A stretch of DNA of 55,173 bases, taken from assembly GCF_015645445.1 (NCBI RefSeq), contig NZ_JADOGI010000047.1:1-55173 (forward strand), read 5' to 3'. The stretch's first letter is position 1; each line of letters starts with the position of its first letter. A model generated the notes under the pieces. It had not been told where the DNA came from. It ran no database searches and saw only the letters and a list, made by a program, of their open reading frames with translations. Source of the stretch: Nonomuraea cypriaca (GTDB lineage Bacteria; Actinomycetota; Actinomycetes; Streptosporangiales; Streptosporangiaceae). The position numbers and the translations under genes were made by a program. Shown here one piece after another: positions 7,979-16,344 of this stretch.

Positions 7979-9160
7979 TCACTTGATCACCATCGAGGAG
8001 AGGTAGCCGGACAGGTTGCGCGCGACCTCCTCGACGGAGTCGCCACCGAACTTCTCGATCGCCGCGTCGGCCAGCACCAGCGCGACCATGGCCTCGGCGA
8101 CGACGCCGGCCGCGGGGACGGCGCAGACGTCGGAGCGCTCGTGGTGGGCCTTGGCCGCCTCGCCCGTCTTGACGTCGATCGTGGCCAGCGCCCTCGGCAC
8201 CGTGGAGATCGGCTTCATCGCGGCGCTGACGCGCAGGATCTCGCCGTTGGTCATGCCGCCCTCGACGCCGCCCGCGCGGTTGGTGATCCGCTTGACTCCG
8301 TCGTCCGCGGTGTATTCGATCTCGTCGTGGGCGCGCGATCCCGGCCGCCTGGCGGTCTCGAAGCCGTCGCCCACCGCGACGCCCTTGATCGCCTGGATGC
8401 CCATGAGCGCCGCGGCGAGCCTGGAGTCGAGCCTGCGGTCCCAGTGGGTGTAGCTGCCCAGGCCCGGCGGCAGGCCGTAGGCCAGGACCTCGACGACGCC
8501 GCCGAGCGTGTCGCCGTCTTTGTGCGCCTGGTCGATCACCTCGACCATCAGGGCGCTGCCCTCCGGGTCGGCGCACCGCACCAGGTCCTCGTCGATCCTG
8601 GCCAGGTCGCCGGCCCCCGGCAGGGTCGCGGACGGGGTCCGCGCGCCGCCGATCTCGGTCACGTGGCTGACGATGTCGACGCCGAGCGCCTGCTTGAGGA
8701 AGCGCCTGGCGACCTCGCCGAGCGCGACGCGGGCCGCGGTCTCGCGGGCGCTGGCCCGGTCGAGCACCTGCCTGGCGTCGTCGAACCCGTATTTCTGCAT
8801 GCCGGCCAGGTCGGCGTGGCCGGGGCGGGGGCGGGACTTGGGCGCGTTGCGCGCGAGGCCCTCCAGCTCGGCCGGGTCGACCGGGTCGGCCGCCATGACC
8901 TTCTCCCACTTCGGCCACTCGGTGTTGCCGATGCGGACGGCGACCGGGCTGCCCATCGTGCGTCCGTGGCGCACGCCGCCCACGATCGTCACCTGATCCT
9001 GCTCGAACTTCATCCGGGCGCCCCGCCCATAGCCGAGCCTGCGGCGGCGCAGGGCCTCGTCGATCGCGGCCGTGGTCACCTCGACTCCGGCCGGCAGGCC
9101 TTCGAGGATGGCGACGAGTTCGGGCCCGTGGGACTCTCCGGCGGTCAACCAGCGCAACAT
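7979..9160 (-). CDS. aroC: chorismate synthase
   Basis: A 393-residue FMN-dependent enzyme that makes chorismate from EPSP, the last shikimate-pathway step. The N-terminus has the signature [11 protein letters not shown] near residues 6-16, with [10 protein letters not shown] near residue 63. The central region carries [15 protein letters not shown] and [17 protein letters not shown], both typical of AroC. It is the first gene of the leftward aro operon, 43 nt after the prepilin peptidase. Confidence 0.97.
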   Translation of the reverse strand: MLRWLTAGESHGPELVAILEGLPAGVEVTTAAIDEALRRRRLGYGRGARMKFEQDQVTIVGGVRHGRTMGSPVAVRIGNTEWPKWEKVMAADPVDPAELEGLARNAPKSRPRPGHADLAGMQKYGFDDARQVLDRASARETAARVALGEVARRFLKQALGVDIVSHVTEIGGARTPSATLPGAGDLARIDEDLVRCADPEGSALMVEVIDQAHKDGDTLGGVVEVLAYGLPPGLGSYTHWDRRLDSRLAAALMGIQAIKGVAVGDGFETARRPGSRAHDEIEYTADDGVKRITNRAGGVEGGMTNGEILRVSAAMKPISTVPRALATIDVKTGEAAKAHHERSDVCAVPAAGVVAEAMVALVLADAAIEKFGGDSVEEVARNLSGYLSSMVIK

Positions 9161-9203
9161 GCGTACAAGTCTTCCATGTGCTGCCGGGTGCGACGTCCTT
9201 CGT

Positions 9204-9788
9204 TCACCAGCCGAGACACAGCACGCTGAACGCGCCCAGCAGCATGAACGGCCCGAAAGGGAACTCGGTGTCCCTGTTCGCGCGGCCGGTCAGCAGGAGT
9301 GCCAGGCCGTAGAGTGCGCCGAGTAACTGCCCGCAGAACGCCGCCACGACCCACGCCTGCCAGCCGAGGGCCGCGCTCGCCAGGCCGATCAGCCCGGCCA
9401 GCTTGACGTCCCCCAGCCCCATCGCCTGCGGCCGCACGAACCACAGCAGTCCGTACACGGCCGTCAGCGCCACCCCACCGGCCAGCGCCCTGGGCAGCTC
9501 CCCCGTCGGTACGAGCCCCAGCGCCACGATCGGGTACGCCGGCAGCGTAACGGCGTCGGGCAGCAGCGTCGTACGCCAGTCGATGACCGCCAGGGCCGTG
9601 CCGATCACGGCGAAGCACGCGTACGGCGGTCCCAGCCGCCACGTGACGAGGGCGGTCACGGCGGCGGTCACCAACTCCACGGCCGGCGGCCAGGCGGGCA
9701 CCGGCGTGACGCCGTCGTCGTAGGAGTCGGCCAGCGCCCTGATGGAACGCCCGCAGACCAGCCCGAGCACCGCCATGAGTGCGACCAC
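9204..9788 (-). CDS. prepilin peptidase, A24 family, short form
   Basis: A 194-residue polytopic membrane aspartic protease expected to cleave leader peptides of type IV pilin-like proteins. Both catalytic Asp motifs are visible: [12 protein letters not shown], and [10 protein letters not shown] (the GxGD motif). About six hydrophobic segments are present. The N-terminal methyltransferase domain with its Cys pairs, found in long PilD forms, is absent, as is common in actinobacteria. GTG 9788 is chosen because TAGGGT at 9800-9795 ends 6 nt upstream, implying a leaderless start; ATG 9776 is the alternative. No pilin genes are in the window. Confidence 0.88.
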   Translation of the reverse strand: MVALMAVLGLVCGRSIRALADSYDDGVTPVPAWPPAVELVTAAVTALVTWRLGPPYACFAVIGTALAVIDWRTTLLPDAVTLPAYPIVALGLVPTGELPRALAGGVALTAVYGLLWFVRPQAMGLGDVKLAGLIGLASAALGWQAWVVAAFCGQLLGALYGLALLLTGRANRDTEFPFGPFMLLGAFSVLCLGW

Positions 9789-9909
9789 GAGCCGACCCTA
9801 ACGCCGCCCACCCCAACCGGCAGCCCGATCAGCACACCTCCCCCACAGCCCCGGCTGTGACACCCAGAGTCACCGGCCTTCGCGGGATGCTCGGCGGGGT
9901 GGTGAGGGG

Positions 9910-10455
9910 TCAGCGGTGCTTGCCGCTTCTGCGGAACCAGCGGCGTCTGCGGACAGGCGCCGGCTCCACCCGGGCCACGGTGACGCCCGTGAGGCCGGCG
10001 ACGGTGCCCGACTCGACGGCCGCCAGCGCCTCCAGCACCGTGCCCTCGATCACGAACTGCACGGGCCCCGCCACGTCCACCACCACCGCCGCCGCCTGCT
10101 CCTGCACGGCGGCCTGGCACACCTGTGGCGTGGTGGCCTGGATCGGCCGGGCGTCGGGACGCCACCTGGCCAGCGCTTCCGTGCCGGTGAACGCGAGCAC
10201 CGCCTGCCTGCCGTCCTGCCCGACGAGCTTGGGCAGCGCCATCTCGCTCTCCTTCTCCTGCCGCAGCCCGTGCGCGCCGACCTCGGCCTCGGTCAGCAGG
10301 GCGACCACGGGGACGAGGAGCCTGGCGCCGCTCAGCGCGGTCAGGACTTCGGCGGCGTCGGCCGTACCCGCCTGGTAGGAGGCGAGCGCGGCGGCCACCG
10401 CGGGGGCGGCGGCGCCGTCGTCGCGGGGATCGAGGGGTTGCGGGATGCTCGGCAC
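9910..10455 (-). CDS. SseB-like family protein
   Basis: A 181-residue protein resembling the SseB N-terminal domain family: ALSGARLLVPVVAL, then LPKLVGQDGRQAVLAFTGTEALARW, then a C-terminal segment ending in a basic tail (RRRRWFRRSGKHR). The role of the family outside type III secretion is poorly known; in actinobacteria it is usually a cytoplasmic protein of unknown function. GTG 10455 has GGAGG 2 nt upstream and TAGTCT at 10469-10464 ending 8 nt upstream, so the transcript may be leaderless. Confidence 0.75.
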   Translation of the reverse strand: MPSIPQPLDPRDDGAAAPAVAAALASYQAGTADAAEVLTALSGARLLVPVVALLTEAEVGAHGLRQEKESEMALPKLVGQDGRQAVLAFTGTEALARWRPDARPIQATTPQVCQAAVQEQAAAVVVDVAGPVQFVIEGTVLEALAAVESGTVAGLTGVTVARVEPAPVRRRRWFRRSGKHR

Positions 10456-10509
10456 AACCTCCGAGACTACCGGCGCCCACGCCCACCCCCCGGCACGGGT
10501 GGGGCCGTG

Positions 10510-11601
10510 CTACCCGAGGTCGGTGATGGCCGCCACCGGGCCGCCACCGGAGGGGCCCTGGTGGACGGCGGCCACCGAGACGAAGACGGCCGGGTCGCCC
10601 GTGACCGCCGCCGCCACCCCGCCCACCGTGGCCTTGATCTGCCGGTGCCAGTGCACGTCGGAGTCGTCCAGCATGATGTTGCGCCGCCCGCGCACCCGCC
10701 CCGACGGGTCGGCCTCGCACTTCATGAACACGTTCACCAGCCGCCCCCCGAGGTCCGACGGATGCGGCCGTTCCGGCAGCGGCAGGCCCGAGTCGCGGAT
10801 GGCCTCCCAGATGCCGTCCGCGTCCAGGGCGTCCTTCATGACGCTGTGGCCGATGCGGTAGCGGCCGCCGATCCCGCGTACGTTCCCCACGAGCACGATC
10901 TGCGCCCGGTCCAGTTCGACGCCGGACGAGCAGGAGGCCACGGAGGAGTAGAGCGACAGGTCCTTGTGGATCTGGTCGGCGCGCGGCATGTCGATCTCGC
11001 CGAGGGCGGCGGCGACGCCGAGCGCCGTGGTGGAGTTGGACAGGTCCATGGAAGGACCGGTCTCCTCGATCGCGGTGTCCTGGCCGCGGCTCTTGGCGTC
11101 GGTGATGGTGGCCAGGGTGAGCAGCGGCGTCTTGGTCTGTACGTAGTGGACGTCGCGCGGGTCGTCGATCCCGGCGATCTTCATGGCCTCGCGTACGCCG
11201 GCGGCGACCTTCTCCACCATGGCGGGCCTGCCGATGTCCTCGGGGAGGATCACCTCGCTCATCGCCACGCCCACGGACAGCCGAGGTTCGTCGGAGGCGG
11301 GTGCGCCGGCGGTGGTGGCGAAGATCGTGGCGTGCGGGCTGAGCACTCCGTCGGTCCCGCCCGACCACACCAGCGGCACGCTTTCCGGCGCCGGATGCCC
11401 GTGCTCGGCCAGCACCTCGCGGAAGGCGCGGTCGGCGAGGATGCGCGTGTAGTCGTTCACGCCGCCGTTGCCCTCGGTCTTGCCGACGACGGCGAGCACG
11501 CGGTGCGCCTCGATCACCCCGTCGGCGATGAGCCGTGACAGCCCGGAGGCGTCGGTGACACTCTCGATCGGCACCTTGCGCACTTCGATCGGGTCCGGCA
11601 T
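10510..11601 (-). CDS. cyanuric acid amidohydrolase / barbiturase family enzyme
   Basis: A 363-residue ring-opening amidohydrolase of the AtzD/barbiturase family, which hydrolyses cyclic amides such as cyanuric acid or barbiturate. The family has three related domains, each giving a Lys-Ser pair. The expected residues are visible: K41 (VVGKTEGNG) with S80 (WSGGTDG), K157 (QTKTPLL) with S226 (SCSSGVE), and K294 (FMKCEAD) with S351 (HQGPSGGGP). Length fits the family (about 360). Which ring it opens cannot be read from sequence; barbiturate would fit pyrimidine catabolism. A TAGCGT -10 lies at 11652-11647 and the perfect palindrome at 11665-11703 covers the -35 zone, so control by a dimeric regulator is likely. 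Confidence 0.9.
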   Translation of the reverse strand: MPDPIEVRKVPIESVTDASGLSRLIADGVIEAHRVLAVVGKTEGNGGVNDYTRILADRAFREVLAEHGHPAPESVPLVWSGGTDGVLSPHATIFATTAGAPASDEPRLSVGVAMSEVILPEDIGRPAMVEKVAAGVREAMKIAGIDDPRDVHYVQTKTPLLTLATITDAKSRGQDTAIEETGPSMDLSNSTTALGVAAALGEIDMPRADQIHKDLSLYSSVASCSSGVELDRAQIVLVGNVRGIGGRYRIGHSVMKDALDADGIWEAIRDSGLPLPERPHPSDLGGRLVNVFMKCEADPSGRVRGRRNIMLDDSDVHWHRQIKATVGGVAAAVTGDPAVFVSVAAVHQGPSGGGPVAAITDLG

Positions 11602-11664
11602 GCGAAGCCCTTTCTCCCGTACCGGTTTCCCCTGCCTGCTCTGGCGACGCTAGCCGAGCCGACC

Positions 11665-11703
11665 GGCGGGGTTCATGGGCAATGTCTGCCCATGAACCCC
11701 GCC
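11665..11703. promoter_or_regulatory. perfect 17-bp inverted repeat, probable operator
   Basis: Arms 11665-11681 and 11687-11703 are exact inverse complements of 17 bp, separated by 5 nt. The site lies between the divergent barbiturase-family and alpha/beta hydrolase genes, just upstream of the TAGCGT box of the former and 27 nt before the TAGGGT box of the latter. A terminator is unlikely because both genes point away from it. Confidence 0.7.
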
Positions 11704-11742
11704 GCCCATGTCAAGGTGCGCTCGGCGGGTAGGGTCCGGGAT

Positions 11743-12462
11743 GTGATTCGCGAAGCACATGTCAACGGGATCAAGCTCGTGTACCGGGAGGAAGGCGGCG
11801 CGGACGCTCTCCCGCTCGTGCTGATTCACGGCCGCACCGCCGACCACAACGACTGGAACGGCATAACCCAGCACTTCGCGGCCCGCTACCACGTGCTCGT
11901 GCCGGACCTCAGGGGTCACGGGGCCAGCGACCACCCCGGCGACTATCCGCTGCCCGGCATGGCGGAGGACGTCGTCGCGCTGCTGGACCACCTGGGCATC
12001 GAGCGCGCCACCGTCATCGGGCATTCGCTGGGCGGCGTGGTGTCCAGCCTGCTGGCCGCGAGCCATCCCGAGCGGGTCGAGCGGCTGGTGCTGGAGGACG
12101 TGCCGACGCTCCCGCTGCACGACCGCGCCACCATCGTCGAGGACGACTCCACAGGGTTCGACTGGCGGATGATGTACGACACCGAGCGGCAGTTCCTCGA
12201 TCCCGATCCCGGCTGGGCGGCGGGGCTGGCGAAGATCACGGCGCCGACGCTGGTGCTGTCCGGCGGTGCGGCGAGCCCGTTCGAGGCCGGGGAGACGGCG
12301 GCCAGGATCCCGGGGGCGCGGCTGGTCACGATCAAGGCCGGTCACCTGATCCACGTCGCCGCCCGCGGGGCGTTCCTGCGCGCGGTGGACGCGTTCCTGG
12401 AGGAGGAGCCCGCCGTGAGCCCGTCTCATGTGGCCGACCAGGACGGTGGGACCGCGCCGTAA
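11743..12462 (+). CDS. alpha/beta hydrolase
   Basis: A 239-residue alpha/beta-hydrolase fold enzyme. The oxyanion motif LIHGRT is at residues 28-33, the nucleophile elbow GHSLGG centres on S95, and the C-terminal His lies in AGHLIHVA. Asp of VLSGGAAS-x-F is uncertain as the acid. The start is taken at GTG 11743, because TAGGGT at 11730-11735 ends 7 nt upstream (leaderless) and the upstream in-frame ATG at 11692 lies inside the palindrome. The gene is divergent from the barbiturase-family gene and may act on its ring-opened product (ureidomalonate or biuret-like), which is inference only. Confidence 0.85.
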   Translation: MIREAHVNGIKLVYREEGGADALPLVLIHGRTADHNDWNGITQHFAARYHVLVPDLRGHGASDHPGDYPLPGMAEDVVALLDHLGIERATVIGHSLGGVVSSLLAASHPERVERLVLEDVPTLPLHDRATIVEDDSTGFDWRMMYDTERQFLDPDPGWAAGLAKITAPTLVLSGGAASPFEAGETAARIPGARLVTIKAGHLIHVAARGAFLRAVDAFLEEEPAVSPSHVADQDGGTAP

Positions 12463-12586
12463 CGCCCATCTCACGTGACCGGGCGCGGGATCGCGCCCGA
12501 AGATCCACCGGAGTGAACCAAGCGACACAATGACCTGTAAAGGCGATTGTGACCCCAATGTCATAAATATCCGACATGGTGGAGGG

Positions 12587-13684
12587 GTGGGAACCAGGCT
12601 CAGCGATCACGTGAAGGAACGGCTGAGCACGTTCGGTCTCATGGCGCCCTCGATCGCCCAGTGCGCGGTGGGCGCCGCCCTGGCATGGGTCGTCGCCATC
12701 GAGTTGCTCGGCCACCCGAGCCCGTTCTTCGCGCCGATCTCCGTGCTCGTATGCGTGGGCGTCGGCTTCGGGCAGCGGCTGCGCAGGGTGTCGGAGCTGG
12801 TGGTGGGCGTCAGTCTCGGGGTGGGCGTGGGCGACCTGCTGGTGGCCTGGATCGGCTCAGGCCCATGGCAGATCGCGCTGGTGGTCGCGCTGGCGATGAC
12901 CACCGCGATGCTGCTGAACAGCGGGGCGCTGTTCGTCGCGCAGGCCGGGTCGTCGGCGGTGCTGGTGGCCACGCTGGTGCCCGGGGAGGGCGCCGGTGGG
13001 CTGGACCGGATGGCCGACGCGCTCACGGGGGGCGTCATCGGGATCGCGGCGGTCGCGTTGTTGCCTGCGAGCCCGTTCGCGCTCGCCGCCAAGCACCTGT
13101 CCGGGGTGCTGGACGCGCTGTCCACGGTGCTGGAGCAGGCGGCGGAGGCGATCGAGAAGCGCGACGCCGACCTGGCGGCCGAGGCGCTGGAGCAGGCGCG
13201 TACGACGCAGGCGGCGGTGGAGGAGTTCGAGGCGGCGCTGGAGACCAGCAAGGAGATCGCGCTGATCTCGCCGCTGCACTGGCGGCGAAGGGCCAGGCTG
13301 GCCCGTTACGAGACCGCGGCCGTGCCCGTCGATCTGGCGCTGCGGAACGCGCGGGTGCTCAGCAGGCGTACGCTCGCCTCGCTCGGAGAGGCAAGCCCGC
13401 CCCCCGCCGCGCTGGCCGAGGCGATGCGAGAGGTCTCCGAGGCGGCGCTGCTGCTGCAACTCGAACTGGCCGCGGGGCGCGAGCCGACACTGGCGCGGCA
13501 GGCGCTGCTCGCGGTGGCGGCGCGGGAGCGTCCGGACGGGCTGGGCTTCTCGGCACACGTGATCATCGCGCAGTTGCGTTCCGTGGTGGTCGACCTGCTG
13601 CAGGCGACCGGGATGACGAACGAGGACGCCGCCGCGGCGCTGACCCCGCTGGACGAGCCCAGCGGGCAGAGCACCGGGTCTTGA
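12587..13684 (+). CDS. FUSC-family / aromatic acid exporter-like membrane protein
   Basis: A 365-residue protein with an N-terminal block of about six hydrophobic helices (residues 20-165, e.g. PSIAQCAVGAALAWVVAI and PFFAPISVLVCVGVGFG). A charged, mostly helical cytoplasmic C-terminal half follows, rich in Ala and Glu. This is the layout of half-size FUSC/DUF939-type proteins, linked to aromatic-compound efflux in some bacteria. The start is uncertain: GTG 12587 directly follows GGAGGG, and ATG 12530 in frame is the alternative. No substrate can be assigned. Confidence 0.75.
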   Translation: MGTRLSDHVKERLSTFGLMAPSIAQCAVGAALAWVVAIELLGHPSPFFAPISVLVCVGVGFGQRLRRVSELVVGVSLGVGVGDLLVAWIGSGPWQIALVVALAMTTAMLLNSGALFVAQAGSSAVLVATLVPGEGAGGLDRMADALTGGVIGIAAVALLPASPFALAAKHLSGVLDALSTVLEQAAEAIEKRDADLAAEALEQARTTQAAVEEFEAALETSKEIALISPLHWRRRARLARYETAAVPVDLALRNARVLSRRTLASLGEASPPPAALAEAMREVSEAALLLQLELAAGREPTLARQALLAVAARERPDGLGFSAHVIIAQLRSVVVDLLQATGMTNEDAAAALTPLDEPSGQSTGS

Positions 13685-13821
13685 CGCGCCCGCCGGCGGT
13701 CAAGGTCGCGCTGCTGAGCGCCACCTGCCTGGCGGCGCAGCACAACGGGTGGGACGACGGGCTGCGCACGCGTACGCTCGCCGTGGTCTTCGACGGCCTG
13801 CGCCCGCAACCGGTCGGCTAG
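13681..13821 (+). CDS. possible 46-residue peptide, low support
   Basis: TTG at 13681 overlaps the stop of the preceding gene (TTGA) and the frame runs to TAG at 13819-13821, ending KVALLSATCL...TLAVVFDGLR. It could be a small coupled gene, the remnant of a longer gene, or chance. It overlaps the end of the convergent gene by 4 nt. I recognise no family. Confidence 0.2.
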   Translation: MTRPPAVKVALLSATCLAAQHNGWDDGLRTRTLAVVFDGLRPQPVG

Positions 13822-14213
13822 GGGACCGGGATCCGCTCGACGCGGATGGAGAAGACCTCCTCGCGGGGCACCACGACCTCGTAGGCACCGTGGTCGACCA
13901 TCCAGTAGCCCAGCGCCTCCGCCTTCATCCCGCTGTGCCCGGTGTAGGCGATGTGCAGCCCGTCGTCGTCCTCGTCGAGCACGATGCACGGCTCGCCGCC
14001 GAAGGCGCCGACGGTGCGGATCAGCACCAGCCACTCCACCTCGGACCTGGCCACCACCCGCCGCCAGTAGCCGGCCGCGGCCTCGAACCCCTCCAGCTCG
14101 GCCTCGCTGAACAGCACCACCTGGTCGTTGACTGGGCCGAGCGCGGCGGGCAGCGTGCGCTCGCCGAACCGGGCGACGAAGCCGGAGGCGACCGGCGCGA
14201 TCTCCTCGCTCAT
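13818..14213 (-). CDS. hypothetical protein, second gene of an unknown pair
   Basis: A 131-residue soluble acidic protein with no signal peptide and no family that I recognise. It contains VEWLVLIRTVGAFGGEP, a run of acidic residues (LDEDDDGLH) and several aromatic residues near the C-terminus. Its ATG overlaps the stop of the upstream gene by 4 nt (ATGA), so the two are translationally coupled and probably work together. Nothing in sequence gives a function. Confidence 0.75.
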   Translation of the reverse strand: MSEEIAPVASGFVARFGERTLPAALGPVNDQVVLFSEAELEGFEAAAGYWRRVVARSEVEWLVLIRTVGAFGGEPCIVLDEDDDGLHIAYTGHSGMKAEALGYWMVDHGAYEVVVPREEVFSIRVERIPVP

Positions 14214-14656
14214 GCGGCGGGCCGCCAGGTCAGCCCGTCGTACTCGGCGAAGGTCCGCTCGCCGCCCGGAGTGACGTGGACGATCTCCGCCCCGGCCGGG
14301 ATCGGCATCGGCACGGTGTGGAACTGGGGCACGACATGATCGGGCGACGTGGTGAACCCGTTGCCGGCGAACGGCGGCGCGTCGCTCCAGTCGCCGCCCA
14401 TGTGCGGCCCGTACGGCACCGCGTACGTGTCGACGTCGCGGGCGTACCAGCGCATGACGTAGAGCTCCGGCACCTCGGCGAACAGCTCCGATCCTTCGAA
14501 AGACAGGTCCAGCCCGTAGTAGAGCGCCTCCGGCGTGGTCAACCTGACGCAGTCCTGCACCCGGTAGACGTAGCCCGAGATGACCGTGCGTTTGCCCGAA
14601 AGGTATGGCACGAGCAGACGCGGCGGGACCACCTTCTGCATCTGCGTTCCGCTCAC
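14210..14656 (-). CDS. hypothetical protein, first gene of an unknown pair
   Basis: A 148-residue soluble protein rich in Tyr, Pro and His (e.g. YAVPYGPHMGGDW and HTVPMPIPAGAEIVHV). There are no membrane segments or signal peptide, and no family that I recognise. Coupling to the 131-residue gene by ATGA suggests a two-protein unit; an effector with its cognate partner is one possibility, but there is no motif to support it. Confidence 0.75.
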   Translation of the reverse strand: MSGTQMQKVVPPRLLVPYLSGKRTVISGYVYRVQDCVRLTTPEALYYGLDLSFEGSELFAEVPELYVMRWYARDVDTYAVPYGPHMGGDWSDAPPFAGNGFTTSPDHVVPQFHTVPMPIPAGAEIVHVTPGGERTFAEYDGLTWRPAA

Positions 14657-14681
14657 AGTCCTACTTTACGATCTGTTGAAC

Positions 14682-15458
14682 CTAGAGCACGCGATGTTCG
14701 AGGCACGGCAGGGTTGCCCTTGCCGCGGCGGTCCACTCGTGGTCCACCCGCACGACCTGCACGCCAGGCGCGGTGCCGAGGTCGGAGCGGATCACGCCCA
14801 GCGGGTCGACCAGCATGCTGCGGCCCACGCCGAAGCCGTCGGACGACTCCGCCGGGTTGGGCGCCTGGCCGACTGCGGCCGTCCACATGGTGTTCTCCAG
14901 CGCCCGCGCCCTGACCAGGGTGACCCAGTGGTCCTCCTTGAGCGGCCCAGAGCCCCAGGCCGCGATCACCGCGAACAGCTCCGCGCCCCGGTCGACCAGC
15001 GCCCTGGCCAGCTCGGGGAAGCGCACGTCGTAGCAGGTGATCAGCCCCACCCTGGTCCCGGCCAGCTCCACGACCACCGGCTCGGCGCCGGGCGCGACCA
15101 GGTCGGACTCCTTCGCGCCGAAGGAGTCGAACAGGTGGATCTTCCGGTACGCCGCCCTGACCTCGCCCCGGTCGTCGATGGCCACGGCGGTGTTGTGCAC
15201 CCGGTCCGCCCCGGGCTCGAACACCCCGGCGATCACCGCCAGGCCGTGCTCGCGCGCCGCCTCGGCCAGCCCCGACACGAACGGCCCGTCCAGCGGCTCG
15301 GCCAGGGTGGCGACGCGCCTGCCGTAGCGGGTGAGCGTGGCCTCGGGAAAGATGGCGAGGTCGGCTCCCTCGGCGCGGGCGAGCGCCTCGCTGACCCTCT
15401 TGAGGTTCGCCGACGGGTCAGGAGACACCGGGATCTGGCAGAGGGCGATTGTGGTCAC
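14682..15458 (-). CDS. carbon-nitrogen hydrolase (nitrilase superfamily amidase)
   Basis: A 258-residue nitrilase-superfamily hydrolase, probably cleaving a small linear amide. The Glu-Lys-Cys triad is visible as E39 (IFPEATLT), K106 (YRKIHLF) and C142 (LITCYDVRFPE). Sequence around the Lys (YRKIHLFDSFG) resembles omega-amidase/Nit-type enzymes, but the substrate is not certain. It overlaps the upstream DUF418 gene by 41 nt and is likely co-transcribed with it and the TAP-like hydrolase. Confidence 0.88.
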   Translation of the reverse strand: MTTIALCQIPVSPDPSANLKRVSEALARAEGADLAIFPEATLTRYGRRVATLAEPLDGPFVSGLAEAAREHGLAVIAGVFEPGADRVHNTAVAIDDRGEVRAAYRKIHLFDSFGAKESDLVAPGAEPVVVELAGTRVGLITCYDVRFPELARALVDRGAELFAVIAAWGSGPLKEDHWVTLVRARALENTMWTAAVGQAPNPAESSDGFGVGRSMLVDPLGVIRSDLGTAPGVQVVRVDHEWTAAARATLPCLEHRVL

Positions 15459-16344
15459 GGCCCGACTCTAACCGGTTCGGCACGGGTCGAAACCACGTCA
15501 GGGACCGCCAAATCCACTCAAGTGGCCCGTACCTGTAGCGCGCCAGCCACCACCGGCTTCCCAGGAACTGCACGACGAGCGTGGCCAGCGTCAGCCCCAC
15601 CACCGACCAGCGGGTCGGGTCGGCGTCCAGCAGCGGCGTGGCCAGGACGATGACCGCGGTGCCTGAGACGTAGTTGGTCAGCGCCATCCTGCCCAGCGGC
15701 TCCAGCACCGCCGACAGCCATGGCCGCAACACCAGCAGCAGCCCCAGCGCGTACGCCGCCGCACCGGTCAGCGCGGCCACGCTGTAGACCCACCACTCGT
15801 CCGTGCTCGCCCACTCGGCGGTGAGCAGCGCGGTGGCCAGCGCGGCGACGCCGAAGCCGGGCAGCAGCAGCCGCCGGGACGGCCGCAGCCGCCACAGCCC
15901 CATGCCGACCAGGAACACGCCGGGGATGATCTGCGCCCCGCCGCCCATCCTGACCGCCACCACGATCGCCACCACTCCGGCCCCGAGCACCAGCAGCGGC
16001 ACGCGACCGACCAGGAACGACACGGGCAGCAGCACCACCGCCCCCCAGAAGGCGTAGTCGGTCAGCACCTCGCCCGGGTAGAACGTGTGCTGGACCAGCC
16101 CGATGCCGAACAGCCAGAAGAGCCTGCTCAGCAGCGCCCAGCGGCTGTTGCCGCGCAGGAACAGCAGGAAACTGATGCCGAACAGCAACGAGAAGATCGG
16201 GTAGAACCGGCTCTGGAAGAGCGCCTCGATCGTCCAGTCGAGCCCCACGCGGGGCTCCTTGGCGGTGTGCTGCCAGGTGTTGACCAGCATGATGCCACCC
16301 ACCGCGAAGCCGCGTAGGGCGTCGAGTTCACGGATGCGCGTCAC
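15418..16344 (-). CDS. DUF418-type polytopic membrane protein
   Basis: A 308-residue integral membrane protein with about nine hydrophobic segments. The start RIRELDALRGFAVGGIMLVN is typical of DUF418/acyltransferase-3-like proteins. The C-terminal segment has PLGRMALTNYVSGTA and later GPLEWIWRSLTW, the hallmark end of DUF418. Function is unknown; a role in transport or envelope modification is usually proposed. GTG 16344 overlaps the upstream stop as GTGA, which decides the start. Confidence 0.85.
   Translation of the reverse strand: MTRIRELDALRGFAVGGIMLVNTWQHTAKEPRVGLDWTIEALFQSRFYPIFSLLFGISFLLFLRGNSRWALLSRLFWLFGIGLVQHTFYPGEVLTDYAFWGAVVLLPVSFLVGRVPLLVLGAGVVAIVVAVRMGGGAQIIPGVFLVGMGLWRLRPSRRLLLPGFGVAALATALLTAEWASTDEWWVYSVAALTGAAAYALGLLLVLRPWLSAVLEPLGRMALTNYVSGTAVIVLATPLLDADPTRWSVVGLTLATLVVQFLGSRWWLARYRYGPLEWIWRSLTWFRPVPNRLESGRDHNRPLPDPGVS

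Noticed and set aside
12661..13821. 386-residue open frame overlapping the FUSC-type gene
   Set aside because: The bulk is the +1 shadow of the membrane protein gene (Gly/Arg/Ala-rich). Only the last 46 codons lie outside it, and they are listed as a low-confidence feature.
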